Below are positions 6,946-14,869 of a stretch of DNA of 42,838 bases, piece after piece. The stretch spans positions 1-42,838 of the forward strand of contig NZ_PDHO01000035.1 of assembly GCF_002887815.1 (NCBI RefSeq), in the 5' to 3' direction. The notes under the pieces are model-generated. The model saw nothing but the letters and a program-made list of their open reading frames with translations, ran no database searches and was not told the DNA's origin. Position 1 is the first letter of the stretch. Every line of letters begins with the position of its first letter. The translations under genes were made by a program, and so were the position numbers. The DNA comes from Mycobacterium sp. ENV421. GTDB taxonomy: Bacteria; Actinomycetota; Actinomycetes; Mycobacteriales; Mycobacteriaceae.

Positions 6946-8421
6946 ATGACGGCGAGCAGGCTGAAGGTCCGCTACGCCCTCGCCCTCGTGCTCGCCCAGA
7001 TCCTGGCCGCCGTCGAGTTGACCGCTCTGGTCATGCCGCTGCGCCACGAGTTGGTGCCGCAAGCCGAGACCGTCTTCGGGACCGACACTCTGATCGCCGC
7101 GGTGACGCTGTCGGTGTTCGGCTTCGCCGGATCTATCGGCTACGCGATCTGGGTGGTCGATCGCAGACTGCGCTGGTTCACCGCGGGCGGCTCACCGACC
7201 CACCGCGACCAGGTGTTCGTCGAGAGGTTTCTGCGTCACCAGTCGGCGCTGCTGACGGCGATCTGGCTGATCAGCGGCGTCATCATGGTCATCGTCAATC
7301 GCGACGGCGGCGCGGCGGCCGCTTGGTTGATCGGCATGTTGGTGTTGTTCGGTGTCACCACCTCGGCGGGTGCCGCGCTGCTGCTGATCCAGCGGCCCAT
7401 GCGCCCGATCACCGCGGCTGTCATGGGGCCGGCGCCCGGTCGCGACACCGCACCGGGCGTGCTGCCGCGGCTGCTGCTGATGTGGCTGATGAGCAGTGCC
7501 CTGCCCAGCATCGGGATCGCGGTGGTGGTGCTGATGCGCGCCAGCGGCTGGATCATCCAGAAGAACGCGTCGATCGAGATTCCGGTCATCGTGCTGTCGG
7601 TGATCTCGGTCCTGGTCGGGCTGCGCGGCATGGCGATCGTCGCGCTGTCCATTTCAGACCCGGTGCATGACGTCGTCGCCGCCATGGCCAAGGTCGAACG
7701 CGGCCAGATCGGGACCCGGGTGGACGTCTACGAACGCTCGGAAATCGGGCGGCTGCAAAGCGGTTTCAACCGCATGGTGGCCGGGCTTGCCGAACGGGAC
7801 CGGCTGCGCGATCTGTTCGGCCGCCACGTGGGGACGGACGTGGCGCTACGCGCGGTCAGCGACGCCGACAGCCTCACCGGCGAGGTTCGGGAGGCGGCGG
7901 TGCTGTTCGTCGACCTGGTCGGCTCGACGCAGCTGGCGCAAAGCAGTTCGCCGGCCGAGGTGGCCGGGGTGCTCAACGACTTCTTCCAGATCGTCGTCGA
8001 TTCGGTCGACGAACGGCATGGCCTGATCAACAAGTTCCAGGGCGACGCGGTGCTGGCGGTGTTCGGTGCACCCCTGCCCAGTGCCCGCGCGGCGTCGGAT
8101 GCACTGGCGACGGCCCGCGCGCTGACGGTCGCGCTGCGGCGGCTTCCCGTCGTGGACTTCGGAATCGGGGTGTCGGCCGGACGGGTGTTCGCCGGGAACA
8201 TCGGCGCCGAGCATCGCTACGAATACACGGTGATCGGCGATGCGGTCAACGAGGCTGCGCGCCTTGCCGATCGGGCCAAGGCCACCGGCCAGCGCGCGTT
8301 GTGCTCGGACGTCGCCCTGTCCAACGCCGACGCCGCCGAGCGTGCGCACTGGGTGGAGTACGCCTCGGAGGTGCTCCGCGGCCGCCTCGAGCCGACCCGA
8401 ATGTCGGCGCCCACCGCCTGA
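6946..8421 (+). CDS. Membrane adenylate cyclase (6 TM - HAMP - class III cyclase)
   Basis: A 491-residue protein making cAMP from ATP. Six hydrophobic helices span roughly 11-31, 49-70, 100-117, 124-147, 176-197 and 212-234, followed by a HAMP linker (about 235-287) and a class III cyclase domain (about 314-470). Metal-binding D323 (FVDLVGST) and D367 (GDAVLAVFG) are present, K363 and T428 are the adenine-selecting pair, and N435/R439 are the transition-state residues in GDAVNEAARL. The architecture matches M. tuberculosis Rv1318c-Rv1320c and Rv3645. All catalytic residues are intact, so an active enzyme is expected. The signal sensed by the membrane part is unknown. Confidence 0.92.
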   Translation: MTASRLKVRYALALVLAQILAAVELTALVMPLRHELVPQAETVFGTDTLIAAVTLSVFGFAGSIGYAIWVVDRRLRWFTAGGSPTHRDQVFVERFLRHQSALLTAIWLISGVIMVIVNRDGGAAAAWLIGMLVLFGVTTSAGAALLLIQRPMRPITAAVMGPAPGRDTAPGVLPRLLLMWLMSSALPSIGIAVVVLMRASGWIIQKNASIEIPVIVLSVISVLVGLRGMAIVALSISDPVHDVVAAMAKVERGQIGTRVDVYERSEIGRLQSGFNRMVAGLAERDRLRDLFGRHVGTDVALRAVSDADSLTGEVREAAVLFVDLVGSTQLAQSSSPAEVAGVLNDFFQIVVDSVDERHGLINKFQGDAVLAVFGAPLPSARAASDALATARALTVALRRLPVVDFGIGVSAGRVFAGNIGAEHRYEYTVIGDAVNEAARLADRAKATGQRALCSDVALSNADAAERAHWVEYASEVLRGRLEPTRMSAPTA

Positions 8422-8486
8422 ATTCCATCGATCCCCTTGTGCCGACCGCGGCGCCGGGTGAATGGTGAAGGGGCAGGAGGTTTGGC

Positions 8487-10613
8487 ATGGCCGACAAGAC
8501 GAACACTTCCCAGGCCGCCCGATCGGCTCCCGCCGCGGACAGTCCGGCCGCCATCCGCAACGTCGTGCTCGTCGGCCCGTCCGGTGCCGGCAAGACCACA
8601 CTCGTCGAAAGCCTTCTGGTCGCCTCCGGCGTGCTGCCACGGGCCGGGTCGGTGGTCGAGGGCACCACGGTGTGCGACTTCGACGATGCCGCGATCCGCC
8701 AACAACGCTCGGTCGGGCTTGCGCTGGCACCCGTCCCGCACGACGGCATCAAGGTCAACCTGATCGACACCCCGGGCTACGCCGACTTCGTCGGTGAACT
8801 TCGGGCGGGCCTACGCGCCGCCGAGTGCGCGTTGTTCGTGATCGCCGCCAACGAGGGCGTCGACGAGGCCACCAAGAGGCTGTGGCATGAATGCGCCGAC
8901 GTCGGAATGCCACGCGCAGTGGCGATCACCAAACTCGATCACGCCCGCGCCAACTACGACACCGCGCTGCGCGCCGCGCAGGATGCCTTCGGCGACAAGG
9001 TCCTACCGCTCTACCTGCCCACCCAGACGGGTTTGGTCGGATTGCTGTCGGGCAGCCAGTACGACTACCGGGACGGCACCCGGACCGTCCATCCGCCCGA
9101 CGACACGTACACCGCTCGGATCGACGAGCATCGCGGCACCCTGATCGAGGGCATCATCGAGGAGTCCGAGGACGAATCGCTGATGGAGCGCTACCTCGGC
9201 GGTGAGGCGATCGACGAGGCCGTGCTGATCGAGGATTTGGAGAAAGCCGTCGGGCGCGGCGCGTTCTTCCCCGTCATCCCCGTCTGCAGCGGCACCGGCG
9301 TCGGCACCGTCGAGCTGCTGGACGTCGCCGCCCGCGGCTTTCCGTCGCCGCCCGAGCATGTTCTGCCCGAGGTCTACACCCCGCACGGCGTGGCCCGCGA
9401 CGGACTGTCCTGCGATCCGGCCGGACCGCTGCTGGCCGAGGTGGTCAAGACGACATCGGACCCCTATGTCGGCAGGGTCAGCCTGGTCCGGGTGTTCTCC
9501 GGCACCATCAGGCCCGACACGACAGTGCATGTGTCGGGCCATTTTTCGGCCTTCTTCGAGGCGAATACACACGCCGACCACGACGAAGACGAACGCATCG
9601 GCACGCTGTCGTTCCCGCTGGGCAAGCAGCAGCGCCCCGCCGCGCAGGTGGTGGCGGGGGACATCTGCGCGATCGGCAGGCTCACCCGCGCCGAGACCGG
9701 AGACACGTTGTCGGACAAGACAGATCCGCTTTTGCTCAGACCGTGGACCATGCCGGAGCCGCTGCTGCCGGTGGCGATCGCCGCCCGCGCCAAGACCGAC
9801 GAAGACAAGCTCTCGGTCGGCTTGCAGCGGTTGGCCGCCGAGGACCCGACGCTGCGCATCGAGCAGAACCCGGAGACCCACCAGATCGTGCTGTGGTGCA
9901 TGGGCGAAGCGCACTCCAGCGTGGTGCTCGACGCGCTGGCGAACCGGTACGGCGTCAACGTCGACACCGTCGAGGTCCGGATCCCGTTGCGGGAGACCTT
10001 CGGCGGCCCGGCCAAGGGTCACGGCCGCCACGTGAAACAGTCCGGCGGACACGGCCAGTTCGCGGTGTGCGACATCGAAGTGGAGCCGCTGGCCCAGGGC
10101 GGCGGCTTCGAGTTCGTCGACAAGGTCGTCGGCGGCGCGGTTCCCCGCCAATTCATCCCGAGCGTCGAGAAGGGGGTGCGCGCCCAGATGGAACACGGCG
10201 TGCACGGCGGCTATCCCGTCGTCGACATCCGGGTGACGCTGGTCGACGGCAAGGCGCACAGCGTCGACTCCTCCGACATGGCGTTCCAGATGGCCGGTGG
10301 CCTGGCGCTGCGGGAGGCCGCCGCGGCGACCCGCATCGATCTGCTCGAACCCGTCGACGAGGTCACCATCGATGTGCCCGACGATCTCGTCGGTGCGGTG
10401 ATGGGCGACCTGTCCGGTAGGCGGGGTCGGGTGCTGGGCACCGAGCAGGCCCGCGAGAACCACACTGTGATCCGGGCGGAGGTGCCACAGGCGGAGCTGA
10501 CCCGCTACGCGATCGACATGCGCAGCCTCACCCACGGTGCCGCGTCGTTCACCCGGTCGTTCGCCCGCTACGAGCCGATGCCGGAAACCGCTGCGGCGAA
10601 GGTCCAGGTCTAG
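8487..10613 (+). CDS. fusA2: Elongation factor G-like protein EF-G2
   Basis: A 708-residue translational-GTPase-fold protein, the EF-G paralogue found in mycobacteria (Rv0120c in M. tuberculosis). The P-loop GPSGAGKT is at 30-37 and DTPG at 94-97. The G4 motif is TKLD (148-151) instead of NKxD, and the switch-I signature RGITI is replaced by RSVGL, losing the conserved Thr. Domain IV and the C-terminal domain are complete (KGHGRHVKQSGGHGQF; SGRRGRVLG). M. smegmatis EF-G2 has been reported to bind guanine nucleotides without GTPase activity, which these changes would explain. A strong AGGAGG lies 7 nt before ATG 8487. A terminator-like hairpin lies inside the gene at 9511-9546. Confidence 0.9.
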   Translation: MADKTNTSQAARSAPAADSPAAIRNVVLVGPSGAGKTTLVESLLVASGVLPRAGSVVEGTTVCDFDDAAIRQQRSVGLALAPVPHDGIKVNLIDTPGYADFVGELRAGLRAAECALFVIAANEGVDEATKRLWHECADVGMPRAVAITKLDHARANYDTALRAAQDAFGDKVLPLYLPTQTGLVGLLSGSQYDYRDGTRTVHPPDDTYTARIDEHRGTLIEGIIEESEDESLMERYLGGEAIDEAVLIEDLEKAVGRGAFFPVIPVCSGTGVGTVELLDVAARGFPSPPEHVLPEVYTPHGVARDGLSCDPAGPLLAEVVKTTSDPYVGRVSLVRVFSGTIRPDTTVHVSGHFSAFFEANTHADHDEDERIGTLSFPLGKQQRPAAQVVAGDICAIGRLTRAETGDTLSDKTDPLLLRPWTMPEPLLPVAIAARAKTDEDKLSVGLQRLAAEDPTLRIEQNPETHQIVLWCMGEAHSSVVLDALANRYGVNVDTVEVRIPLRETFGGPAKGHGRHVKQSGGHGQFAVCDIEVEPLAQGGGFEFVDKVVGGAVPRQFIPSVEKGVRAQMEHGVHGGYPVVDIRVTLVDGKAHSVDSSDMAFQMAGGLALREAAAATRIDLLEPVDEVTIDVPDDLVGAVMGDLSGRRGRVLGTEQARENHTVIRAEVPQAELTRYAIDMRSLTHGAASFTRSFARYEPMPETAAAKVQV
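9511..9546 (+). terminator. Intragenic terminator-like hairpin in fusA2
   Basis: GGCCCGACAC (9511-9520) and GTGTCGGGCC (9531-9540) form a perfect 10-bp stem around a 10-nt loop, followed at once by ATTTTTC. This has the layout of an intrinsic terminator on the sense strand, but lies around codon 342 of a 708-codon gene. It could cause partial termination or simply be mRNA structure. Function unproven. Confidence 0.4.
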
Positions 10614-10623
10614 CGTCGCGCGG

Positions 10624-10629
10624 TAACGT
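10624..10629 (+). promoter_or_regulatory. Predicted -10 hexamer (TAACGT), thioesterase gene
   Basis: TAACGT ends 8 nt before ATG 10638, without a ribosome-binding site, suggesting a leaderless transcript separate from fusA2. Confidence 0.4.
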
Positions 10630-10637
10630 CGTTCTCC

Positions 10638-11021
10638 ATGACCGCACCGCGCTCGCTTCGGGAGTTGTTCGACCAGCTCGGCCTGCAGGTCGTCGAAGCG
10701 ACGGACGACACCGTCGTGCTGGAGATGCCGGTGGACGAGCGCACCACGAACACCGCGGGTGGGCTGCAGGGCGGACTGATCGCCACGATGGCCGATGTGG
10801 CCGCCGGGCAGCTGGCCTCCCGCGCCACCCCGTTCGGGTTCGGCATCGCCACCACCGACTTGTTCGTCCGATACCTGCGGCCGATCAAGGTGGGCCCGGC
10901 CCGCGCGGTGGCCAAGATCCTGCGCACCGGCAAGCGTTCGGTGGTGGTGCAGGTGGACATCCACCGCGGCGAGGACAACGAGCTGGCCGCGACCAGCACG
11001 ATCAACTTCGCCGCGGTCTGA
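10638..11021 (+). CDS. PaaI-type hot-dog thioesterase
   Basis: A 127-residue single hot-dog domain protein of the PaaI/4HBT group, expected to hydrolyse an acyl- or aryl-CoA. The central helix region reads TNTAGGLQGGLIATMADVAAGQLAS; the Asp in MADVAAG is the likely catalytic acid, and the GG pair precedes the helix as in the family (usually HGG, here QGG). The last strand region VVVQVDIHRGEDNELAATSTINF is typical. It is 24 bp downstream of fusA2 but has its own -10-like hexamer. The substrate is unknown. Confidence 0.8.
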   Translation: MTAPRSLRELFDQLGLQVVEATDDTVVLEMPVDERTTNTAGGLQGGLIATMADVAAGQLASRATPFGFGIATTDLFVRYLRPIKVGPARAVAKILRTGKRSVVVQVDIHRGEDNELAATSTINFAAV

Positions 11022-11024
11022 GGC

Positions 11025-11810
11025 CTAGCCGATTCCGGAACCGGGCCGGACGGTCAAGCTCTGCGACACCGCACCGATCGGGCCGGTTACGTCGTGAATG
11101 ATGCTGTGCGTCAATCCGATTCCACTCGGACCGATCGACACCGCGGTGTCGAAGCCCACCCACTCGCCGGCCGGCTCGGCGAAAAAGTGCGCGGTGAGAT
11201 CCAGATTGGGGAACGCCACCTCGCGCGGATCCACCAGCACCGCCATCCCGTTGGCGATGTCGAGCAATCCCGCCGCGCGGGCCAGCGGGCTCACCTGCTC
11301 GCCGTCGAGCAGCGGCACCGCAGTGCGCACCCAATAAATCGCCCGGCCTGGTCGCTCCTCGGCGCGTCGTACCTCGGCCGACGCGATGAAACCACCCGGC
11401 CACACCGCACTCGGATCCCATTCCGGCATCTCCGCCGGCGACGGAATCGGCCGCAGACCGCTGCCGCGCAGTGCGGACGTGTCGTAACTCTTCATCAGCC
11501 AGGCTCGCGCCAGAACCACCACCCGGTCCTGGTAGGTCAGGGCAGCTTCGACGAGTTCGATGGTTCGGCCCGGCCGGAGCACCCGCACCTCGACCTCCTC
11601 GACGACACCGACGGGCACCGTCCCCAGGATGTCGTAGCTCAGGCGCGTCACCACCAGGTGGTCCTTCCCGCGGGCGTCCCGGTCGGTTTCGATGGCGTGC
11701 GCGAGCAGTCCGAACGACGGGGCGATGTGCTGTTCGGCGAGATTCCACGCGCCGCCGGCATGCTCGTTGGCGCGGTAGGAATGATCGGACACCCGGCTGA
11801 AGTACGACAT
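11025..11810 (-). CDS. Acyl-CoA thioesterase-like protein (double hot-dog)
   Basis: A 261-residue protein resembling TesB-like/4HBT_3 double hot-dog thioesterases common in mycobacteria. The first half holds GPLLAHAIE-like FGLLAHAIETDR and HLVVTRLSYDILGTVPVG; the second ends with HFFAEPAGEWVGFDTAVSIGPSGIGL, a typical hot-dog terminal strand set. It starts with ATG 11810 and is convergent with the PaaI-type gene, with 3 bp between the stops. It probably releases free acids from an acyl-CoA. Confidence 0.75.
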   Translation of the reverse strand: MSYFSRVSDHSYRANEHAGGAWNLAEQHIAPSFGLLAHAIETDRDARGKDHLVVTRLSYDILGTVPVGVVEEVEVRVLRPGRTIELVEAALTYQDRVVVLARAWLMKSYDTSALRGSGLRPIPSPAEMPEWDPSAVWPGGFIASAEVRRAEERPGRAIYWVRTAVPLLDGEQVSPLARAAGLLDIANGMAVLVDPREVAFPNLDLTAHFFAEPAGEWVGFDTAVSIGPSGIGLTHSIIHDVTGPIGAVSQSLTVRPGSGIG

Positions 11811-11882
11811 TCGGGCGACGTTACTGCGCTGGTCGTCGGGGAGGACGCCGCGTTCCGGTCATCGACTCTGGTGCCACGCGAT

Positions 11883-11902
11883 TATGTATGGTTACATACA
11901 TA
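11883..11902. promoter_or_regulatory. Inverted repeat, probable TetR autoregulatory operator
   Basis: TATGTATG (11883-11890) and CATACATA (11895-11902) are exact reverse complements with a GTTA spacer. The element ends 3 nt before the ATG at 11906 and lies 72 bp from the divergent thioesterase start. It would cover the promoter of the TetR/molybdopterin oxidoreductase operon. Confidence 0.75.
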
Positions 11903-11905
11903 GGC

Positions 11906-12472
11906 ATGACGAGCCCCCGGGAACGGATGGTCGCCTCCGCCGCACTGTTGATCCGCGAACGCGGAGCGCAGTCCACCGCGATCGCCGACGTCTTGGCGCA
12001 CAGCGGGGCTCCGCGCGGCTCGGCATACCACTACTTTCCCGGCGGGCGCGCTCAATTACTCAGCGAGGCAGTCGATTACGTCGCTGACTTTGTGGCGGAC
12101 AAGTTGGCCAAAGCCTCCAACAGCCTCGAGATGCTCGACGGGCTGACCCGCTTCTATCGCAAGAACCTGCTCGAGACCGACTACCGAGCCGGCTGCCCGG
12201 TGGTGGCCGTCGCCGTCGAATCCGGTGAACCGGGTAACGCCAACCCGGTGATCGACCGGGCCGCCGAGGCGTTCACCCGCTGGAACGACCTGATCGCTGC
12301 GCGCCTGATGGCCGACGGAATCGCGAAGGACCGCGCCGACGAGATGGCGGTGACCACGACCGCCGCGTTGGAAGGCGCCATCGTGCTCGCCCGAGCGGCG
12401 CGCGACACCAAACCGCTCGACATCGTCCATCGGCAACTGCGCGACCTGCTCGAAGCCGAACTGCCCACTTAG
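11906..12472 (+). CDS. TetR/AcrR family regulator (Rv0196-like)
   Basis: A 188-residue TetR protein of the YxaF/LmrA type. Helix-turn-helix residues read MVASAALLIRERGAQSTAIADVLAHSGAPRGSAYHYFPGG (split across residues about 7-45). ATG 11906 is preferred over ATG 11888, because the earlier one lies inside the palindromic operator and the protein alignment starts at MTSPRERM. It precedes the molybdopterin oxidoreductase gene by 8 bp. The pair has the same order as Rv0196-Rv0197 of M. tuberculosis. It probably represses its own operon through the 11883-11902 inverted repeat. Confidence 0.88.
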   Translation: MTSPRERMVASAALLIRERGAQSTAIADVLAHSGAPRGSAYHYFPGGRAQLLSEAVDYVADFVADKLAKASNSLEMLDGLTRFYRKNLLETDYRAGCPVVAVAVESGEPGNANPVIDRAAEAFTRWNDLIAARLMADGIAKDRADEMAVTTTAALEGAIVLARAARDTKPLDIVHRQLRDLLEAELPT

Positions 12473-12480
12473 GAGATCCG

Positions 12481-14742
12481 ATGTCCGCTGACTGGCAACC
12501 CACCGCCTGCATCCTCTGCGAATGCAACTGCGGCATCGTGGTGCAGACCAGCGTTCAGGACGGGGTCCGCACCCTGGCCCGCATCCGCGGCGACAAGGAC
12601 AACCCAGCCTCGCAGGGCTACACCTGCAACAAGGCACTGCGCCTCGACCACTATCAGAACAACCGGGCGCGGCTGACCTCCCCCATGCGCCGCAGACCCG
12701 ACGGCAGCTACGAGCAAATCGATTGGGACACCGCGATCACCGAGATCGCCGAAGGTTTCCGCGGAATCGCCGACGCCTACGGCGGGGAGAAGATCTTCTA
12801 CTACGGCGGCGGTGGTCAGGGCAATCACCTGGGCGGCGCCTACAGCGGGGCCTTCCTCAAGCTGCTCGGTTCGCGATACCGGTCGAATGCCTTGGCGCAG
12901 GAGAAGACCGGCGAGGCCTGGGTTGATTTCCAGCTGTACGGCGGGCACACCCGCGGCGAGTTCGAGCACGCCGAGGTGTCGGTCTTCGTCGGCAAGAATC
13001 CGTGGATGTCGCAGAGCTTCCCGCGGGCTCGCACCGTGCTCAACGACATCGCCAAGGATCCGGCCCGCTCGATGGTCGTGATCGACCCGGTTCTCACCGA
13101 TACCGCCAAGATGGCCGACTTCCACCTGCGGGTGCGGCCCGGCACCGACGCCTGGTGCCTCGCGGCGCTGGCCGCGGTCCTCGTGCAGGAAAACCTTTGC
13201 GATGACGTGTTTCTCGCCGAGCATGTGCACGGCGCCGACGAGGTACGCGCCGTGCTGGCAACGGTGCCGATCGCCGAGTACGCCGAACGCAGCGGTGTGG
13301 ATGTGGAGTTGGTGCGCGCCACGGCCCGTTGCATCGCCGCCGCCGATTCGGTCGCGGTGTTCGAAGACCTCGGCGTGCAGCAGGCACCCAACAGCACCCT
13401 GTGCTCCTACCTCAACAAGCTGCTCTGGATCCTGACCGGCAGTTTCGCCAAACCCGGCGGACAGCATCTGCATTCGTCGTTCGCGCCGCTGTTCAGCCTC
13501 AGCGGTGTCGGACGCTCCCCGGTGACCGGTGCGCCGATCATCGCCGGGCTGGTTCCGTCTAACGTGGTGCCCGAGGAGATCCTGACCGACCATCCTGACC
13601 GGTTCCGCGCGATGATCGTCGAGAGCGCCAATCCTGCTCACTCCATCGCAGACTCGGAGAACTGCCGCGCCGCGTTCGAATCGCTGGAACTGCTGGTGGT
13701 GATCGACGTGGCGATGACCGAGACCGCACGGCTGGCCCACTACGTGCTGCCGGCGGCCAACCAGTTCGAGAAACCGGAAGCCACCTTCTTCAATTTCGAG
13801 TTCCCGCGCAACGAATTCCACCTGCGCCATCGGCTTTTCGAGCCCACTCCCGGAACATTGCCCGAACCCGAGATCTGGTCTCGGCTGGTGCGGGCGCTCG
13901 GTGTGGTCAGCGACGACGATCTGCGCCCGCTGCGCGACGCCGCCAGGCACGGCCGCGACGCCTACACCCAAGCCTTCTTCACCGAACTCGCCGCCAATCC
14001 AGCGCTGGGTAGGGCGTTGCCGTTCGTCTTGTACGAGACTCTCGGCCCGACGCTGCCCGACGGGCTGGCCGGCGCGGCCGCGCTCTGGGGGCTGGCCCAG
14101 AAAGCCGCCGTCACCTACCCCGACGCCGTGCGCCGGGCCGGGCACGCCGACGGCAACGCGCTGTTCGACGCGATCCTGGCCGGCAAGTCCGGGGTGACGT
14201 TCACCGTGCACGAATACGAAGACGACTGGGCGTTGATCAGTCACCCCGACCGCAAGATCGCGCTGGTGATCCCGGAGATGCTCGACGACATTCGTGCGCT
14301 GGCCGACGACCGGCCGGAACTGACCGACCCGGAGTTCCCGATCGTGCTGTCCGCCGGCGAGCGCCGGGCGTTCACCGCCAACGACATCCTGCGGGATCCG
14401 TCCTGGCGCAAGCGCGACGCCAACGGTGCTTTGCGCGTCAGCGTCGAAGACGCCGCAGCGCTCGGCCTGGTCGACGGTGGCCGGGTGCGGATCACCACCG
14501 CCGCCGGCAGCGCCGAGGCCACCGTCGAGATCAGCGCGACCATGATGACCGGGCACGCCGCACTGCCCAACGGCTTCGGTCTCGACTACGTCGACGCCGA
14601 CGGGCAACGCCGCGTTCCGGGGGTGGCGCCGAACGCGCTCACCTCCACCGACTGGCGCGATCCCTACGCCGGGACACCCTGGCACAAGCACGTGCCTGCG
14701 CGGCTCGAAGCGGTGTCGACGTCCCTCGTCACGACCGGGTGA
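12481..14742 (+). CDS. Molybdopterin-dependent oxidoreductase (Rv0197-like)
   Basis: A 753-residue member of the DMSO reductase/formate dehydrogenase family, binding bis-MGD molybdenum and one [4Fe-4S] cluster. Cluster ligands C10, C13, C17 and C49 follow the C-x2-C-x3-C...C pattern. The cofactor-binding domains run on through VFVGKNPW, MVVIDPVLTDTA, NPAHSIADSENC and the C-terminal LSAGERRAFTANDILRDP. The region that carries SeCys/Cys/Ser as metal ligand in relatives (around residues 137-150, NALAQEKTGEAWVD) has no Cys or Ser after residue 135. No twin-arginine signal is present, so it should be cytoplasmic. AGGAG lies a few bases before ATG 12481. Substrate unknown; the 'formate dehydrogenase' label would be unsafe. 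Confidence 0.87.
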   Translation: MSADWQPTACILCECNCGIVVQTSVQDGVRTLARIRGDKDNPASQGYTCNKALRLDHYQNNRARLTSPMRRRPDGSYEQIDWDTAITEIAEGFRGIADAYGGEKIFYYGGGGQGNHLGGAYSGAFLKLLGSRYRSNALAQEKTGEAWVDFQLYGGHTRGEFEHAEVSVFVGKNPWMSQSFPRARTVLNDIAKDPARSMVVIDPVLTDTAKMADFHLRVRPGTDAWCLAALAAVLVQENLCDDVFLAEHVHGADEVRAVLATVPIAEYAERSGVDVELVRATARCIAAADSVAVFEDLGVQQAPNSTLCSYLNKLLWILTGSFAKPGGQHLHSSFAPLFSLSGVGRSPVTGAPIIAGLVPSNVVPEEILTDHPDRFRAMIVESANPAHSIADSENCRAAFESLELLVVIDVAMTETARLAHYVLPAANQFEKPEATFFNFEFPRNEFHLRHRLFEPTPGTLPEPEIWSRLVRALGVVSDDDLRPLRDAARHGRDAYTQAFFTELAANPALGRALPFVLYETLGPTLPDGLAGAAALWGLAQKAAVTYPDAVRRAGHADGNALFDAILAGKSGVTFTVHEYEDDWALISHPDRKIALVIPEMLDDIRALADDRPELTDPEFPIVLSAGERRAFTANDILRDPSWRKRDANGALRVSVEDAAALGLVDGGRVRITTAAGSAEATVEISATMMTGHAALPNGFGLDYVDADGQRRVPGVAPNALTSTDWRDPYAGTPWHKHVPARLEAVSTSLVTTG

Positions 14743-14748
14743 TCCGCA

Positions 14749-14784
14749 CAACCGCAAAGTAAATTGCGTGATTTATTGCGGTTG
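14749..14784. promoter_or_regulatory. Nested inverted repeats, operator of crotonase gene
   Basis: Outer arms CAACCGCAA (14749-14757) and TTGCGGTTG (14776-14784) are perfect; inner arms TAAAT (14760-14764) and ATTTA (14771-14775) are also perfect. The segment AAAGTAAAT-N7-TTTATTG (14756-14778) recurs as AAAGTAAAT-N7-TTTACTG at 16524-16546 before a TetR gene. This suggests a shared repressor. Confidence 0.7.
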
Positions 14785-14805
14785 ATGCGTGAATCCCGTT
14801 ATGTT
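14776..14805 (+). promoter_or_regulatory. Predicted promoter of the crotonase-fold gene
   Basis: TTGCGG (14776-14781) and TATGTT (14800-14805) are 18 bp apart. The -35 lies in the right arm of the inverted repeat, so operator occupancy would block RNA polymerase. A GCTGCC/GGCAGC stem-loop (14817-14838) follows in the leader, then AGGAG before ATG 14870. Confidence 0.5.
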
Positions 14806-14869
14806 GCACCCATAGCGCTGCCAGTCGCTGTCGGCAGCATCATTGCGTGCATGACAGGAGCTGCGCACC

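Noticed and set aside
9003..10964. Very long minus-strand open frame opposite fusA2
   Set aside because: High GC content keeps antisense frames open. Translation has no recognisable domain, and the plus strand encodes an intact EF-G2.
12469..14757. Long minus-strand open frame opposite the molybdopterin oxidoreductase
   Set aside because: Same GC-driven shadow effect. The plus strand has clear cluster and cofactor motifs and a good ribosome-binding site.
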